Below are positions 27,878-36,745 of a stretch of DNA of 64,000 nucleotides, in pieces; position 1 is the first letter of the stretch; each line of letters starts with the position of its first letter. The position numbers and the translations under genes are program-made. The notes below the pieces were generated by a model that saw only the letters and a program-made list of their open reading frames with translations, was not told the DNA's origin and did no database searches. The stretch comes from JAPOXR01 sp965199765 (GTDB lineage: Bacteria; Pseudomonadota; Alphaproteobacteria; Rhodobacterales; Rhodobacteraceae), in assembly GCA_965199765.1 (NCBI GenBank), contig CBDATC010000001.1, positions 1,364,001-1,428,000 of the forward strand, read 5' to 3'.

Positions 27878-27903
27878 AGAGCGCAGTGAATCCGCTGCGC
27901 TCT
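27878..27903 (+). terminator. Intercistronic hairpin after the binding-protein gene
   Basis: AGAGCGCAG pairs perfectly with CTGCGCTCT across an 8-base loop. There is no following T-run, so it is more likely a stabilising or attenuating hairpin than a full terminator, keeping the binding protein in excess over the transporter. Confidence 0.5.
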
Positions 27904-28006
27904 TCGGCAAATCGGATGGCCGCTGAGTCCGAAGTCATGCCTTTGTGGCATGCTCAAGGGTTCTGCTGAGAGCAGGCTAAAGAGCAAGGGCTGGCGATAT
28001 CGGTTT

Positions 28007-28747
28007 ATGAGCTTCCTGGAACTGCGGAAAATCAGCAAGAGCTTTGGTGCCATCAACGCGCTGCAGGCCGTTGATTTCAAGATCAGCGTCGGGGAAGCTG
28101 TGGGTCTGATGGGCGACAATGGCGCCGGTAAATCCACATTGGTGAAAATCATCGCAGGCAATCTGAAGCCGACTTCTGGTCAGCTGCAGGTTGAAGGCAG
28201 AGAAACCGTTTTTTCAAATCCGCTGGATGCCAGACGGCAAGGAATCGAGATTGTTTATCAGGATTTAGCACTCTGTGACAATTTAACAGCGGCCGCGAAT
28301 GTTTTTTTGGGCCGCGAACTGCGGTTCGGTTTTGGCCAGTTCCATAAACTCAGGCATGCGGCGATGAACCGCCGCGCGGCCGAATTGTTCGCCGAGCTGA
28401 AATCTGAAACCAGGCCGCATGATCTGGTTGAAAGAATGTCCGGCGGCCAGCGGCAAGCCGTGGCCTTGGCCCGAACAAGGCTTTCCGACCCAAGGCTGGT
28501 TCTGCTTGACGAACCCACGGCCGCGATCTCAGTGCGCCAGGTGGCGAAGGTGCTGACCAGGATTGCGCAGCTTCGGGATACAGGCCACGGGGTGATTCTG
28601 GTCAGTCATCGAATGGGTGATGTTTTTGAGGTCTGCAACCGCGTCGTCGTTCTCCGCAGAGGCCGAAAAATCGCTGACACAGCCATTGGCCAGACCAGCC
28701 CGGAAGAAGTGAACGCCTTAATCACCGGCACTCTTGAAGCGGCGTAA
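28007..28747 (+). CDS. Sugar ABC transporter ATP-binding protein, single domain (FrcA-like)
   Basis: A 246-residue ATPase with one nucleotide-binding domain, unlike the double-domain RbsA. Walker A is GDNGAGKST (near residue 38), the signature is MSGGQRQAV, and Walker B is LVLLDEPTAA followed by ISVRQV. Single-domain ATPases of this sort serve Frc-type importers of Rhizobiales. The ATG at 28007 starts the canonical SFLELRKISKSFGA; an upstream in-frame ATG would add a non-homologous tail. Confidence 0.87.
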   Translation: MSFLELRKISKSFGAINALQAVDFKISVGEAVGLMGDNGAGKSTLVKIIAGNLKPTSGQLQVEGRETVFSNPLDARRQGIEIVYQDLALCDNLTAAANVFLGRELRFGFGQFHKLRHAAMNRRAAELFAELKSETRPHDLVERMSGGQRQAVALARTRLSDPRLVLLDEPTAAISVRQVAKVLTRIAQLRDTGHGVILVSHRMGDVFEVCNRVVVLRRGRKIADTAIGQTSPEEVNALITGTLEAA

Positions 28748-28794
28748 CCGATGATTAAACGGCAGACAGTCGCAAGCCGTCCTCTCGGGCATTA

Positions 28795-29859
28795 ATGGTG
28801 TGGAACTGCGCAGTGCTTTCAGAAAAACAGCTATCCTTTCTCATCGACAACATGATCTGGGTGATTCTTGCAGTTGTGTTCGCCTTCTTTGCGACGCAGT
28901 CCGAACATTTTCTGACCGAGCGTAATGTTTCAAACATTTTGACCGCTGCGGCTGTTTTGGGTGTATTGGTTGTGGGACAGACCTTTGTGCTGATCAGCGG
29001 CAATTTTGATTTATCGACCGAGTCGACACTGGGTTTGGCCGCGCTCATGGGCCTATGGCTGATCGTGCCAGCAGGCGCTCCGACATTTGGCGGCGGAGTG
29101 TTTTTGAATCCCTATTTTTCCATTGCCGCTACGTTGGCGACAGGTGCAGCCATCGGCTACGCCATAGGCGTGCTGATCACAAATGGCCGCATGCACAACT
29201 TTATTGTGACGTTAGCGGTTCTGCTGATCATCCGCGGCTTTATGCTTGCATTCTCAGAGGGCGCGCCGGTGAATGGATTCAACAATCCGGATGCGGACGT
29301 CTTTTATTGGCTGGGCCATCATGCAGCGTTCGTGCTCCCGCACATCGGCAAAGTCACAGTCGCGGTGATCGCAACGGGTTTCCTGTTTCTATTGGGCCAC
29401 TTCGTTCTTAAGCACCATCGCTTCGGGCGCGAACTCTATGCCATCGGGGGGAACCGAGCCGCTGCCCAAGCTATGGGAATCAACACCGAACGCCGGATAA
29501 GGCAAGTTTACATGATCAGCGGTCTGCTCGCGGCGATAGCCGGTTGGATGCTGGCCGGCCGGGTGGTCTCCGTTCAATCTAATCTTGGAGAGGGCTTTAT
29601 TTTCACAGTTTTCGCAGGAGCGGTCATCGGAGGCGTCAGCCTGCAGGGTGGTCGTGGGACAATGCTCGGAGCGCTGGGCGGCGTGCTGTTGCTGTCTACC
29701 ATCGACCGCGGTCTCAATCTCATGCATGTTTCTGTGTTTTGGGTGAAAGTAATTCAAGGTCTGATCATTTTGGTGGCAATGTTCTTGGATGCGCAACGCA
29801 CCCGATTGAGCGAGTTGAGTTTGTCCAAGACGGTCAAAGAGCCGGATAGAAGCGGGTGA
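28795..29859 (+). CDS. Sugar ABC transporter permease (RbsC/FrcC-like)
   Basis: A 354-residue permease of the BPD_transp_2 type. It has about ten hydrophobic segments and the family blocks GQTFVLISGNFDLS, NGRMHNFIVTLAVLLIIRG, GRELYAIGGNRAAA and FAGAVIGGVSLQGGRG. It works with the single-domain ATPase and the binding protein upstream. Its stop overlaps or abuts the start of the regulator gene. Confidence 0.88.
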   Translation: MVWNCAVLSEKQLSFLIDNMIWVILAVVFAFFATQSEHFLTERNVSNILTAAAVLGVLVVGQTFVLISGNFDLSTESTLGLAALMGLWLIVPAGAPTFGGGVFLNPYFSIAATLATGAAIGYAIGVLITNGRMHNFIVTLAVLLIIRGFMLAFSEGAPVNGFNNPDADVFYWLGHHAAFVLPHIGKVTVAVIATGFLFLLGHFVLKHHRFGRELYAIGGNRAAAQAMGINTERRIRQVYMISGLLAAIAGWMLAGRVVSVQSNLGEGFIFTVFAGAVIGGVSLQGGRGTMLGALGGVLLLSTIDRGLNLMHVSVFWVKVIQGLIILVAMFLDAQRTRLSELSLSKTVKEPDRSG

Positions 29860-29867
29860 GTGGTCGG

Positions 29868-30584
29868 ATGGAATTCAAAAGCGTCAAGCGGCGGAAAATT
29901 TACGAAGACGTCGTCGAGCAGATCGAAAGCCAGATTTTGGCGGGTGTTATGGCGGAAGGGGACTGTCTGCCGTCGGAGCGAAAACTGATGGAGGCGTTCA
30001 ATGTCGGGCGTCCAGCCGTTCGCGAGGCGCTGCTGCTTCTGCAGCGAAGTGGATTCGTCGAGGTTTCAAATACGGGAAGACCGGTTGTCGCTCGCCCGAC
30101 AACGTCGAAAGTTTTCGAACAGCTTTCCGGCTCTGCCCGCTCTCTTTTGTCTTCGAAAGAAGGCGAGCTCGCCTTTCAGGATGCTCGTCGGCTTTTTGAG
30201 GCTGCAATCGCACGAAACGCCGCTGAGATCGCCACTCCACAGGATATCAAAAACCTTGAAACTGCACTGAGGGCCAATCAAAACTCTATGGGCGACGTCG
30301 CCGCCTTCGAACGCACAGATGTTGAATTTCACTTGGCGATCGCCAGAATCGGTAACAACCCTGTCTTTACCGCGCTCCATTCGGCGATCGCCGAATGGCT
30401 GAGAAATCAGCGGGTTGTTTCACTCAAGGTTCCGGGTGTTGAAGCGAGTGCATTCGAAAGTCACACGCAGGTCTTTCATGCGATCGCGTCGCACAGTCCG
30501 GAAAGGGCTTGGCAGGCCATGGACCGGCACTTGAGGGATATCATGCAAAGTTTCAGAGAAGGAAGCCTGCATGTCCACGGCTGA
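29868..30584 (+). CDS. FadR-subfamily GntR transcriptional regulator
   Basis: A 238-residue regulator. The N-terminal winged helix contains LPSERKLMEAFNVGRPAVREAL, and the C-terminal FCD all-helical ligand domain contains DVEFHLAIARIGNNPVF and the metal-binding His near FESHTQVFHAI. The ATG at 29868 has GGGTGAG upstream; a GTG at 29856 overlapping the permease stop is the alternative. It probably controls its own operon and the divergent oxidoreductase through the TNGTNNNACNA site at 26720. FCD ligands are usually carboxylic acids such as sugar acids. Confidence 0.87.
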   Translation: MEFKSVKRRKIYEDVVEQIESQILAGVMAEGDCLPSERKLMEAFNVGRPAVREALLLLQRSGFVEVSNTGRPVVARPTTSKVFEQLSGSARSLLSSKEGELAFQDARRLFEAAIARNAAEIATPQDIKNLETALRANQNSMGDVAAFERTDVEFHLAIARIGNNPVFTALHSAIAEWLRNQRVVSLKVPGVEASAFESHTQVFHAIASHSPERAWQAMDRHLRDIMQSFREGSLHVHG

Positions 30585-31701
30585 GCCTTTTGTGGTCATT
30601 GTCGAGCTAAATCTGCTTCCGGATGTTTCAGGAGAGGCTGCAAAACAGCTTGTGTCCCGGAATGCGGCCGCCTCTCTGCGCAATGAACCGGGATGCCTCC
30701 GGTTTGACGTCGTTGAAATCCGTGATGAAGGAGCGGCATTCATGCTTTACGAAATCTATGCCAACGAACATGCTTTTGCCGAACATTTGAAGACGCCTCA
30801 TTTCCAGGAATTTGACAGAGCGTCAGAGCGGTATTTCGGCACCAGGAAAGTCCGACTTGGCGGACTGTGCGCTGAGACTCTGATCATCGCAGACCGTTCT
30901 CAGACACCTGAAGCGATGAAGGATGCATTAACTGCGCTGGCGCGGTCGCGTGATCCGAAGTTCGGACACTATATCGGTGAATTCGCTACGCCGGGCATTG
31001 GACACCTGCTGGCATCGGCGGGCTGCGATTTTGTCTTCTTCGATATGGAGCATTCCGGTTTTGGGTTTGAAACTCTGAAGCAAACGCTCAGATATTTTGA
31101 AGCGGCGGATCTGCCCGTCATCGTCCGCACGCCTTCAAAGAACTATGATGGGATCGCTCGTCTGTGCGACGCCGGGGCTGAAGGGATCATGGCGCCTATG
31201 ATCGAGAGTGCCGATGAAGCCGCGCAGATCGTGCATCACATGAAATATCCACCGATCGGCGGTCGCGGGGTGGCGCTCGGAATCGCTCACGATAATTTCC
31301 TGCAAGGCGGCCTCTCCGTGGCTGAAAGGCTGGATAACGCAAATGCGCGCACGACATTTTTTGCCCTGATCGAGACTCGCAGGGGTGCGGAAAATGCTGT
31401 TGAAATTGCAGCGACCCCCGGGGTCGATTGTCTGTGGGTTGGGCACTTTGATCTTTCGGTTTCGCTTGGCATTCCCGGCCAATTCGATCACCCTGAATAC
31501 CTAGAAGCGGTGGAATACATCATCGCAGCGGCAAACAGGCATGGCAGAGCGCTCGGACGACTTGTTTCCTCGCCGCAGGAGGGGTTGGCCGACTTCAAGC
31601 GGGGGTTCGATTTCATTTGCTATGGTACGGACATGGCTGTGTATCAGGGCGCAATCGCCGAAGGGATTTCAATTCTGAAGAACGCGGCAAAAAATGACTG
31701 A
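30571..31701 (+). CDS. Fusion protein: antibiotic-biosynthesis-monooxygenase-like domain + HpcH/HpaI aldolase
   Basis: A 376-residue single frame with two domains. Residues 1-95 form an ABM/LsrG-like ferredoxin fold (FVVIVELNLLP, NEPGCLRFDVVE, FMLYEIYANEHAFAEHLKTPHFQEF). Residues 115-376 are a class II HpcH/HpaI aldolase with the expected residues His161 (MEHSGF), Arg186 (VRTP), Glu212 (PMIES) and Asp294 (VGHFDLS). The aldolase half should split a 2-keto acid into pyruvate and an aldehyde. The ABM half may act as isomerase or oxygenase on a precursor. It overlaps the regulator gene by 14 bases and the next gene by 8. I do not recognise this fusion as standard. Confidence 0.82.
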   Translation: MSTAEPFVVIVELNLLPDVSGEAAKQLVSRNAAASLRNEPGCLRFDVVEIRDEGAAFMLYEIYANEHAFAEHLKTPHFQEFDRASERYFGTRKVRLGGLCAETLIIADRSQTPEAMKDALTALARSRDPKFGHYIGEFATPGIGHLLASAGCDFVFFDMEHSGFGFETLKQTLRYFEAADLPVIVRTPSKNYDGIARLCDAGAEGIMAPMIESADEAAQIVHHMKYPPIGGRGVALGIAHDNFLQGGLSVAERLDNANARTTFFALIETRRGAENAVEIAATPGVDCLWVGHFDLSVSLGIPGQFDHPEYLEAVEYIIAAANRHGRALGRLVSSPQEGLADFKRGFDFICYGTDMAVYQGAIAEGISILKNAAKND

Positions 31702-32746
31702 TTCATTCAGGGTGGCGTTTTCATCGGGATTCAAGACTCCGGATGGAGAACCGGTCTTTCCTTCCTTTGATCTCTCGCCTCTCGGAGATGCGGAAGGAAT
31801 AAATCTGAAATTTCTGCGGCCCGGCAGCCCAATCGCCGCCGATAATCTTGAGGATGTCGACGCGCTGATCCTTTTGACAGAAGAGTTTACAGCAGACAGC
31901 ATACCTTATTCGGGACGGCTTTGTGTTGTTGCCCGTTTTGGGGTCGGATATGATTCGGTTGATGTCGGCGCGTGCACCGAAAACGATATCGCTGTCTGCA
32001 TCACGCCGGATGGTGTGAGGCGTCCGGTCGCCGTTTCGATTCTGACTTTGATGCTTGCACTCACAGGAAAACTGAGGATCAAGGATCAGCTGACTCGCCA
32101 AGGACCCGATGGTTATAATTCGCGCAGCGACCATATGGGCATCGGGCTCGAAGGCCGCACGCTCGGCTCAGTCGGTTTCGGAAATATCGGGGCGGAAGTG
32201 TTTCGCCTGACAGCGGCGCTTGGAATGAAATTCATTGCGCATGATCCCTTTGCCGATGCCGGGCTTGCATCAGAACTGTGTGTGGAACTTGTCGATCTTG
32301 ACTCGCTCTTCACCCGCTCGGACGTCATTACAATAAACTGTCCGTTGACACCGGATACCCACCATCTGGTCGACGCGCACCTTCTCGCGCGAATGAAACC
32401 GTCCGCATTTCTGATCAACACCGCGCGCGGTCCGATTGTTGATCAAGCCGCTCTGACCGAAGCCTTGATGTCCAACCGCATTGCCGGGGCCGGACTTGAT
32501 GTGTTTGAAATCGAGCCGCCCGCTGCGGAAGAACCGATCCTGAAACTCGACAATGTGATCGTCACGCCGCATGCGCTTTGCTGGACTGACCAGTGCTTTC
32601 GCGGCATCGGTGCGTGCAATGTCGCTTCAGTCTTGGATATACGAGCTGGTAGGATGCCGGCCGGCTTGGTGAATCAAGCCGTTGCAGAACGCTTGGGATT
32701 TCAGAGGAAACTTGAATCATATTCCACGACTCAAGCCGGGATCTAA
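31694..32746 (+). CDS. D-isomer-specific 2-hydroxyacid dehydrogenase
   Basis: A 350-residue NAD-dependent dehydrogenase of the phosphoglycerate/glyoxylate reductase superfamily. The nucleotide motif is SVGFGNIGAEVF; the catalytic Arg is in NTARGPIVD, the Glu in DVFEIEPP, and the His in VTPHALCW. It overlaps the fusion aldolase gene by 8 bases, so it likely handles a 2-keto or 2-hydroxy acid in the same pathway. The specific substrate is unknown. Confidence 0.88.
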   Translation: MTDSFRVAFSSGFKTPDGEPVFPSFDLSPLGDAEGINLKFLRPGSPIAADNLEDVDALILLTEEFTADSIPYSGRLCVVARFGVGYDSVDVGACTENDIAVCITPDGVRRPVAVSILTLMLALTGKLRIKDQLTRQGPDGYNSRSDHMGIGLEGRTLGSVGFGNIGAEVFRLTAALGMKFIAHDPFADAGLASELCVELVDLDSLFTRSDVITINCPLTPDTHHLVDAHLLARMKPSAFLINTARGPIVDQAALTEALMSNRIAGAGLDVFEIEPPAAEEPILKLDNVIVTPHALCWTDQCFRGIGACNVASVLDIRAGRMPAGLVNQAVAERLGFQRKLESYSTTQAGI

Positions 32747-32887
32747 CCGAGATTCTTTTTCCTGATGAAGTATCCGCGTTCTTTCAATCACCATGCATGA
32801 AGTTCGCAGTCGAAACGAGGGCGGCCGGTTAAGTGAATGGCCGGGTTCATTTAACGACAGCCTTGCCATGCATGATCGGATCGTTGC

Positions 32888-33706
32888 ATGAATGAACAAA
32901 GCGAAGATCTTCCAAGAATCCGGATCGCGGCGAATCTCGGATTTCTTTTCACAGACCTGCCCTTCCTTAAAAGGATACCGGCCGCGGCACGGGATGGGTT
33001 TGACGGGGTTGAATGTCACTGGCCATTTGATTGGCCGGTTTCGCAAATTGCGGAGATGCTGCGGGAAGCCAAGATACCGATGCTTGGGCTGAATACGTGC
33101 CCCGGCGCTCTGTCGAAAGGTGAGTTTGGGTTGTCTGCTCTGCCAAGCAAGATCGCCGCAGCCCGTCATGCGATACGGCAAGCAGTCAATTATGGTGCAA
33201 AGCTGGAGGCAAAGAACCTCCACGTTATGGCAGGCAACACAAACCGTGATGAAGAGTCCGAACAGACCTTTCGTGACAATCTTCGGTATGCGTGTGACAC
33301 TGCCGGTCCGCATGACATCACGATTCTGATTGAGCCGCTGAACGCCATCGATCATCCCGATTACCACCTCGTTTCAACGACACACGCGGCCGAAATTATT
33401 TCTGAGCTTGATCAATCCAATTTGAAGATGATTTTTGATATCCACCATGTGCGGCGCGGTGGCGAAGACATCAGCGCACGATTTCAGGAGCTGCGCGATC
33501 TGGTCGGCCACATACAGATCGCCGGCATGTCCGACAGGAGTGAGCCGGGCCAAACCGAACAAGATTTTCTTCAGTCAATACGAAGAATTTCGCAGCAGTG
33601 CGGCGATCAATGGGTTGGCGCAGAATACAGACCAAGGACAGGTAGTGTGAAAGCCGGTCTAAGCTGGCTGAACGTCCTGAAGGCCGGATTAGCCTCTGAC
33701 CATTGA
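32888..33706 (+). CDS. Hydroxypyruvate isomerase-like TIM-barrel protein (Hyi/OtnI family)
   Basis: A 272-residue xylose-isomerase-like barrel. Family markers are RIAANLGFLFTDLPFL at the start, LHVMAGN in the middle, and the two catalytic Glu in LIEPLNAID and GAEYRPR. DIHHV replaces the more common DxYH motif. Hyi isomerises hydroxypyruvate and tartronate semialdehyde; OtnI acts on 2-oxo-tetronate. Such an activity fits a tetronate- or sugar-acid route with the aldolase and dehydrogenase upstream, but this is inference. An IS256 relic begins 150 bases downstream. Confidence 0.83.
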   Translation: MNEQSEDLPRIRIAANLGFLFTDLPFLKRIPAAARDGFDGVECHWPFDWPVSQIAEMLREAKIPMLGLNTCPGALSKGEFGLSALPSKIAAARHAIRQAVNYGAKLEAKNLHVMAGNTNRDEESEQTFRDNLRYACDTAGPHDITILIEPLNAIDHPDYHLVSTTHAAEIISELDQSNLKMIFDIHHVRRGGEDISARFQELRDLVGHIQIAGMSDRSEPGQTEQDFLQSIRRISQQCGDQWVGAEYRPRTGSVKAGLSWLNVLKAGLASDH

Positions 33707-33857
33707 ACTGAAAGTCCAATCCGATCTTTTTGTGCAATTCCAAACCCGCGTTTTGGATTATGGATTGCAAGATTGCGAGATGTGACGGAGAGCGGAAAAT
33801 CCGGGCACTTCCTCATGGTGCAGGATTTCACTGTATTGATAACAGGCTGTTCTTTGG

Positions 33858-34531
33858 TAGTGTCCAGAATCTTTCGCACTTTCAGTCATGCGACGGCGGC
33901 TCTGTTATATTGAAGGTTCATCTCGCGCAGCGGCTCCATATCCATGTACTTTCGCGTGCTCCACTGCGTGCCGGCGACGTGTTTCAACCTGGCCGCAGCC
34001 AGGCAGAGACTGGATTGACCATCGGGAAAGGCCCCGACGACCCTGGTCCGTCTTCGAATTTCCTTCATCAGCCGTTCCAGCGGATTGTTCATCCTGACTT
34101 TGCGCCAATGGCTGTCGGGGAAGCTGTAATAGCCGAGGGTCTCCCGGATCTTCTCTTCGACCGGATCAGCCGCTTTGTTCAGCCTCATGGCGCGCAGTTC
34201 GGCAACCACAGCCTCGGCTTTCATGGCCGCTGTTTCCCGGCTCTCCCGAGCATGGATCGCTTTTGGTTGCCATCGGCGTGACCTCTGAAGGTTATCGGGA
34301 GGTGCTCGGCGTCTGCGAGGGAGCCAAGGAAGACAAATCAGGCTGGAGCGCTTTTCTGCGCCACCTGGTCGACCGCGTCCCTGACCATTTCGCCCAGGTG
34401 GTGATCCTTGATCCTCGCCTCATTGATGTGAACCGCTTTTCCCATCGGATTGTCGTCTTTCCCGTCCATTGTCAGTCCTCTCTGTCTGAAAGGAACCACC
34501 GGCAAATGCAAATGTGCGAAAGATTCTATAC
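33858..34531 (-). mobile_element. IS256-family element, internally deleted and with an inverted internal segment
   Basis: Both ends are present: GTGTCCAGAATCTTTCGCAC at 33860 and a decayed inverse, GTGCGAAAGATTCTATAC, at 34514. On the minus strand 34262-33886 encodes the transposase C-terminus (NNPLERLMKEIRRRTRVVGA, KHVAGTQW), and 34468-34381 encodes its N-terminus (MDGKDDNPMGKAVHINEARI). Between them, 34257-34380 encodes the central block VAIGVTSEGYREVLGVCEGA on the plus strand. The middle is therefore inverted relative to the rest, and the catalytic region is largely lost. The element cannot move itself. Confidence 0.75.
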
Positions 34532-34606
34532 GTTATCGGAAAAAACAAGTTGTTGTTTACGAGAACGGTTGATAGTCAACAAAGATTGATTTCGAAGGAG
34601 TGAAAC

Positions 34607-35800
34607 ATGAGAAGACGACAAGTATTCAACGCCGCCGCCATGATGGTCGCTGGCGCAGCCATGTCCTTTGGCGCGGGTCCTTCATTTGCCATGAATGAGA
34701 CGCTTAAGATCGGGTTCGTCGGTGTGACGAGTGGTCCGGCCGCTGCTTGGGGCATATCCAATGTCCGTTCAATGCAGGCTCGGGCTGAATGGCTGAATGA
34801 GATGGGCGGTGTAACAATCGGCGACAAGACCTACAATATCGAGATTGTCACGTTCGACGATCAGAAGGACCCGAAACGGGCCATCGCCGGAATGGAAAAA
34901 ATGGCTCAAGAGGGCATTCATTATGTGGTCGGCCCAAATGTCGATGATGGCGCAGCGGCCGTCCGCCCGATCGCCGAGCAGAACGGAATCATCTACTTCC
35001 CTTACGCATTCCCGAAAGAGCTCTATACGGCGCCCGCATCAAACGCGGTTTTGGGCATGGTAGCGAATTACCAGTCAGGGCCTGCGATTTACAAATATCT
35101 CAGGGATGAGAAAGGCGTGCAAACCGTGGCTTTCGTCGCCGCCAATGAATCTGATCCGCTCAGTCAGCGCGACGGCGGGGTCGCAGCAGCTGAAGCTTTG
35201 GGACTCGAAGTGGTCTCGTCGAATGTGACTTATCAGGTCGACACGACTGACTTCACACCGGTCCTTCTGCCTGTGATCAAGGAAAATCCAGACCTGCTGG
35301 TCCTTTCCGGTGTCGCGCCTGCAAATGCGCCGCAGTTGATCCGTTCAGCGCGTGAGCTAGGATTTGAAGGCATTTTGTCCACCGAAACCGCGCAGGATGC
35401 CACAGTATTGATGGAAGGAGCAGGTGAGCTTGCCAACGGCTTTATTTCGGTCGGCGGTGCCTCGACTCCCGAAATCGCGTCTGAAACCATGAATGAATTC
35501 GTTGCGCGCTACACCGAAATGTTCGGTGAGTACAACGACGAGTCGAACACCAAAGTCTATGCGCTTGAATACATTCTAGAGACTCTCAAAGCCAATCCGG
35601 CGGCCATCGACGATGTTGAGCAGTTCAAAATGACCATGGACACGCTCGAAGCGCCGAATCCGTACATGAAAGGCAACGCGGTACTCAAATATGTCGGCAC
35701 TTCATCATTTGGACAGAAGCGGCAGATTTCTGTTCCATTGGTCGTCAATGTCTACCAAGACGGTAAGTTTGAGACGCTATTCATCGCTTCAGTCGACTGA
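34607..35800 (+). CDS. Branched-chain-amino-acid-type ABC transporter binding protein
   Basis: A 397-residue periplasmic binding protein of the Peripla_BP_6 (LivK) type with signal MRRRQVFNAAAMMVAGAAMSFG. The mature part opens with LKIGFVGVTSGPAAAWG and has KDPKRAIAGMEKMAQEGIHYVVGP. A GAAGGAG ribosome site precedes the ATG. It heads a five-gene liv-type operon followed by a racemase gene. Ligands of this family range from branched amino acids to amides and aromatic acids; the racemase hints at an amino acid or hydantoin derivative. Confidence 0.9.
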   Translation: MRRRQVFNAAAMMVAGAAMSFGAGPSFAMNETLKIGFVGVTSGPAAAWGISNVRSMQARAEWLNEMGGVTIGDKTYNIEIVTFDDQKDPKRAIAGMEKMAQEGIHYVVGPNVDDGAAAVRPIAEQNGIIYFPYAFPKELYTAPASNAVLGMVANYQSGPAIYKYLRDEKGVQTVAFVAANESDPLSQRDGGVAAAEALGLEVVSSNVTYQVDTTDFTPVLLPVIKENPDLLVLSGVAPANAPQLIRSARELGFEGILSTETAQDATVLMEGAGELANGFISVGGASTPEIASETMNEFVARYTEMFGEYNDESNTKVYALEYILETLKANPAAIDDVEQFKMTMDTLEAPNPYMKGNAVLKYVGTSSFGQKRQISVPLVVNVYQDGKFETLFIASVD

Positions 35801-35820
35801 ATATATCTATTTCTGACAAT

Positions 35821-35846
35821 AGAACCTGGCTCTCGGGCCAGGTTCT
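35821..35846 (+). terminator. Intercistronic hairpin between binding-protein and permease genes
   Basis: AGAACCTGGC pairs perfectly with GCCAGGTTCT over a six-base loop (TCTCGG). A T-run (GGTTTTTT) follows only about 20 bases later. It probably stabilises the binding-protein message or partly terminates, setting its level above that of the permeases. Confidence 0.6.
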
Positions 35847-35873
35847 GATTGATTATCTGCTCTCGGTTTTTTG

Positions 35874-36743
35874 ATGGAACAGGTCCTTGTGAACGGGGTC
35901 TATCTTGGATCCCAATACGCGCTGATCGCGCTCGGGCTGACGCTGATTTTCGCGTTGATGAATGTGCTGAATTTCGCTCATGGCCAGATGTATGTGATCG
36001 GTGGATTTGTCACCTACACCTTTGTCGCCCGATTCGAGATGCCGTTTGTGGTCGGTATACTGGCTTCGGCAACGACGCTCGCGGTGGTGGGCGCGCTGAT
36101 CGAGAAATTCTTGTTCAGGCCCGTGATCAAAAAATCGTACCGCGAGGAAAGCACGATGCTTCTCGCGGCTGGCATCGCTTTTCTGCTCGATGCGGTGATC
36201 CTGCTGGTCTTTGGAGAAAAACAGCGCGGTGTGCCGAAGATCGTCGACGGGGTATTCAATTGGGATTTCAGAATCATCGTGCCTTATGACAGGATCCTGA
36301 TCTGTGTTTTGGCGATCATTCTAGTCGGGGCCTTCATTTCTTTCATGCATTTCACCCGAACCGGCAGGGCTTTGCGCGCCCTTGCACAAGACAAGACCGC
36401 CGCGCAGCTCATGGGCGTCGATGTCGACCGTTACGGCATGATCGGATTTGCCATGGGGGCCATGCTCGCCGGCATCGTCGGCGGTTTGCTCGTTGCGATC
36501 ACCGGTGTGAATCTTGGGATGGGCGGTCCGACTTCGATCAAAGCATTCATGATGGTGATGATCGGCGGGGCCGGGGTGATTTCGGGCGCGATCTTCGGCG
36601 GTTTCATACTCGGCATGCTCGAGTCTTTCGGACTGAATTACCTGTCCGCATACGGCGACATCACTTATTTGGTGATTTTTGTGGCGCTGCTGGTCTTTCT
36701 GGCGATCCGCCCGCAGGGCCTTATGGGCAAGCCGTGGGGGTGA
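35874..36743 (+). CDS. Branched-chain-type ABC transporter permease (LivH-like)
   Basis: A 289-residue permease. Family markers are the N-terminal LVNGVYLGSQYALIALGLTL with the following IFALMNVLNFAHGQMY, and the later RTGRALRALAQDKTAAQLMG. It is co-transcribed with the LivM-like gene that follows, with which it forms the heterodimeric channel. The ATG at 35874 is preceded by an in-frame TTG. Confidence 0.9.
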   Translation: MEQVLVNGVYLGSQYALIALGLTLIFALMNVLNFAHGQMYVIGGFVTYTFVARFEMPFVVGILASATTLAVVGALIEKFLFRPVIKKSYREESTMLLAAGIAFLLDAVILLVFGEKQRGVPKIVDGVFNWDFRIIVPYDRILICVLAIILVGAFISFMHFTRTGRALRALAQDKTAAQLMGVDVDRYGMIGFAMGAMLAGIVGGLLVAITGVNLGMGGPTSIKAFMMVMIGGAGVISGAIFGGFILGMLESFGLNYLSAYGDITYLVIFVALLVFLAIRPQGLMGKPWG

Positions 36744-36745
36744 CG

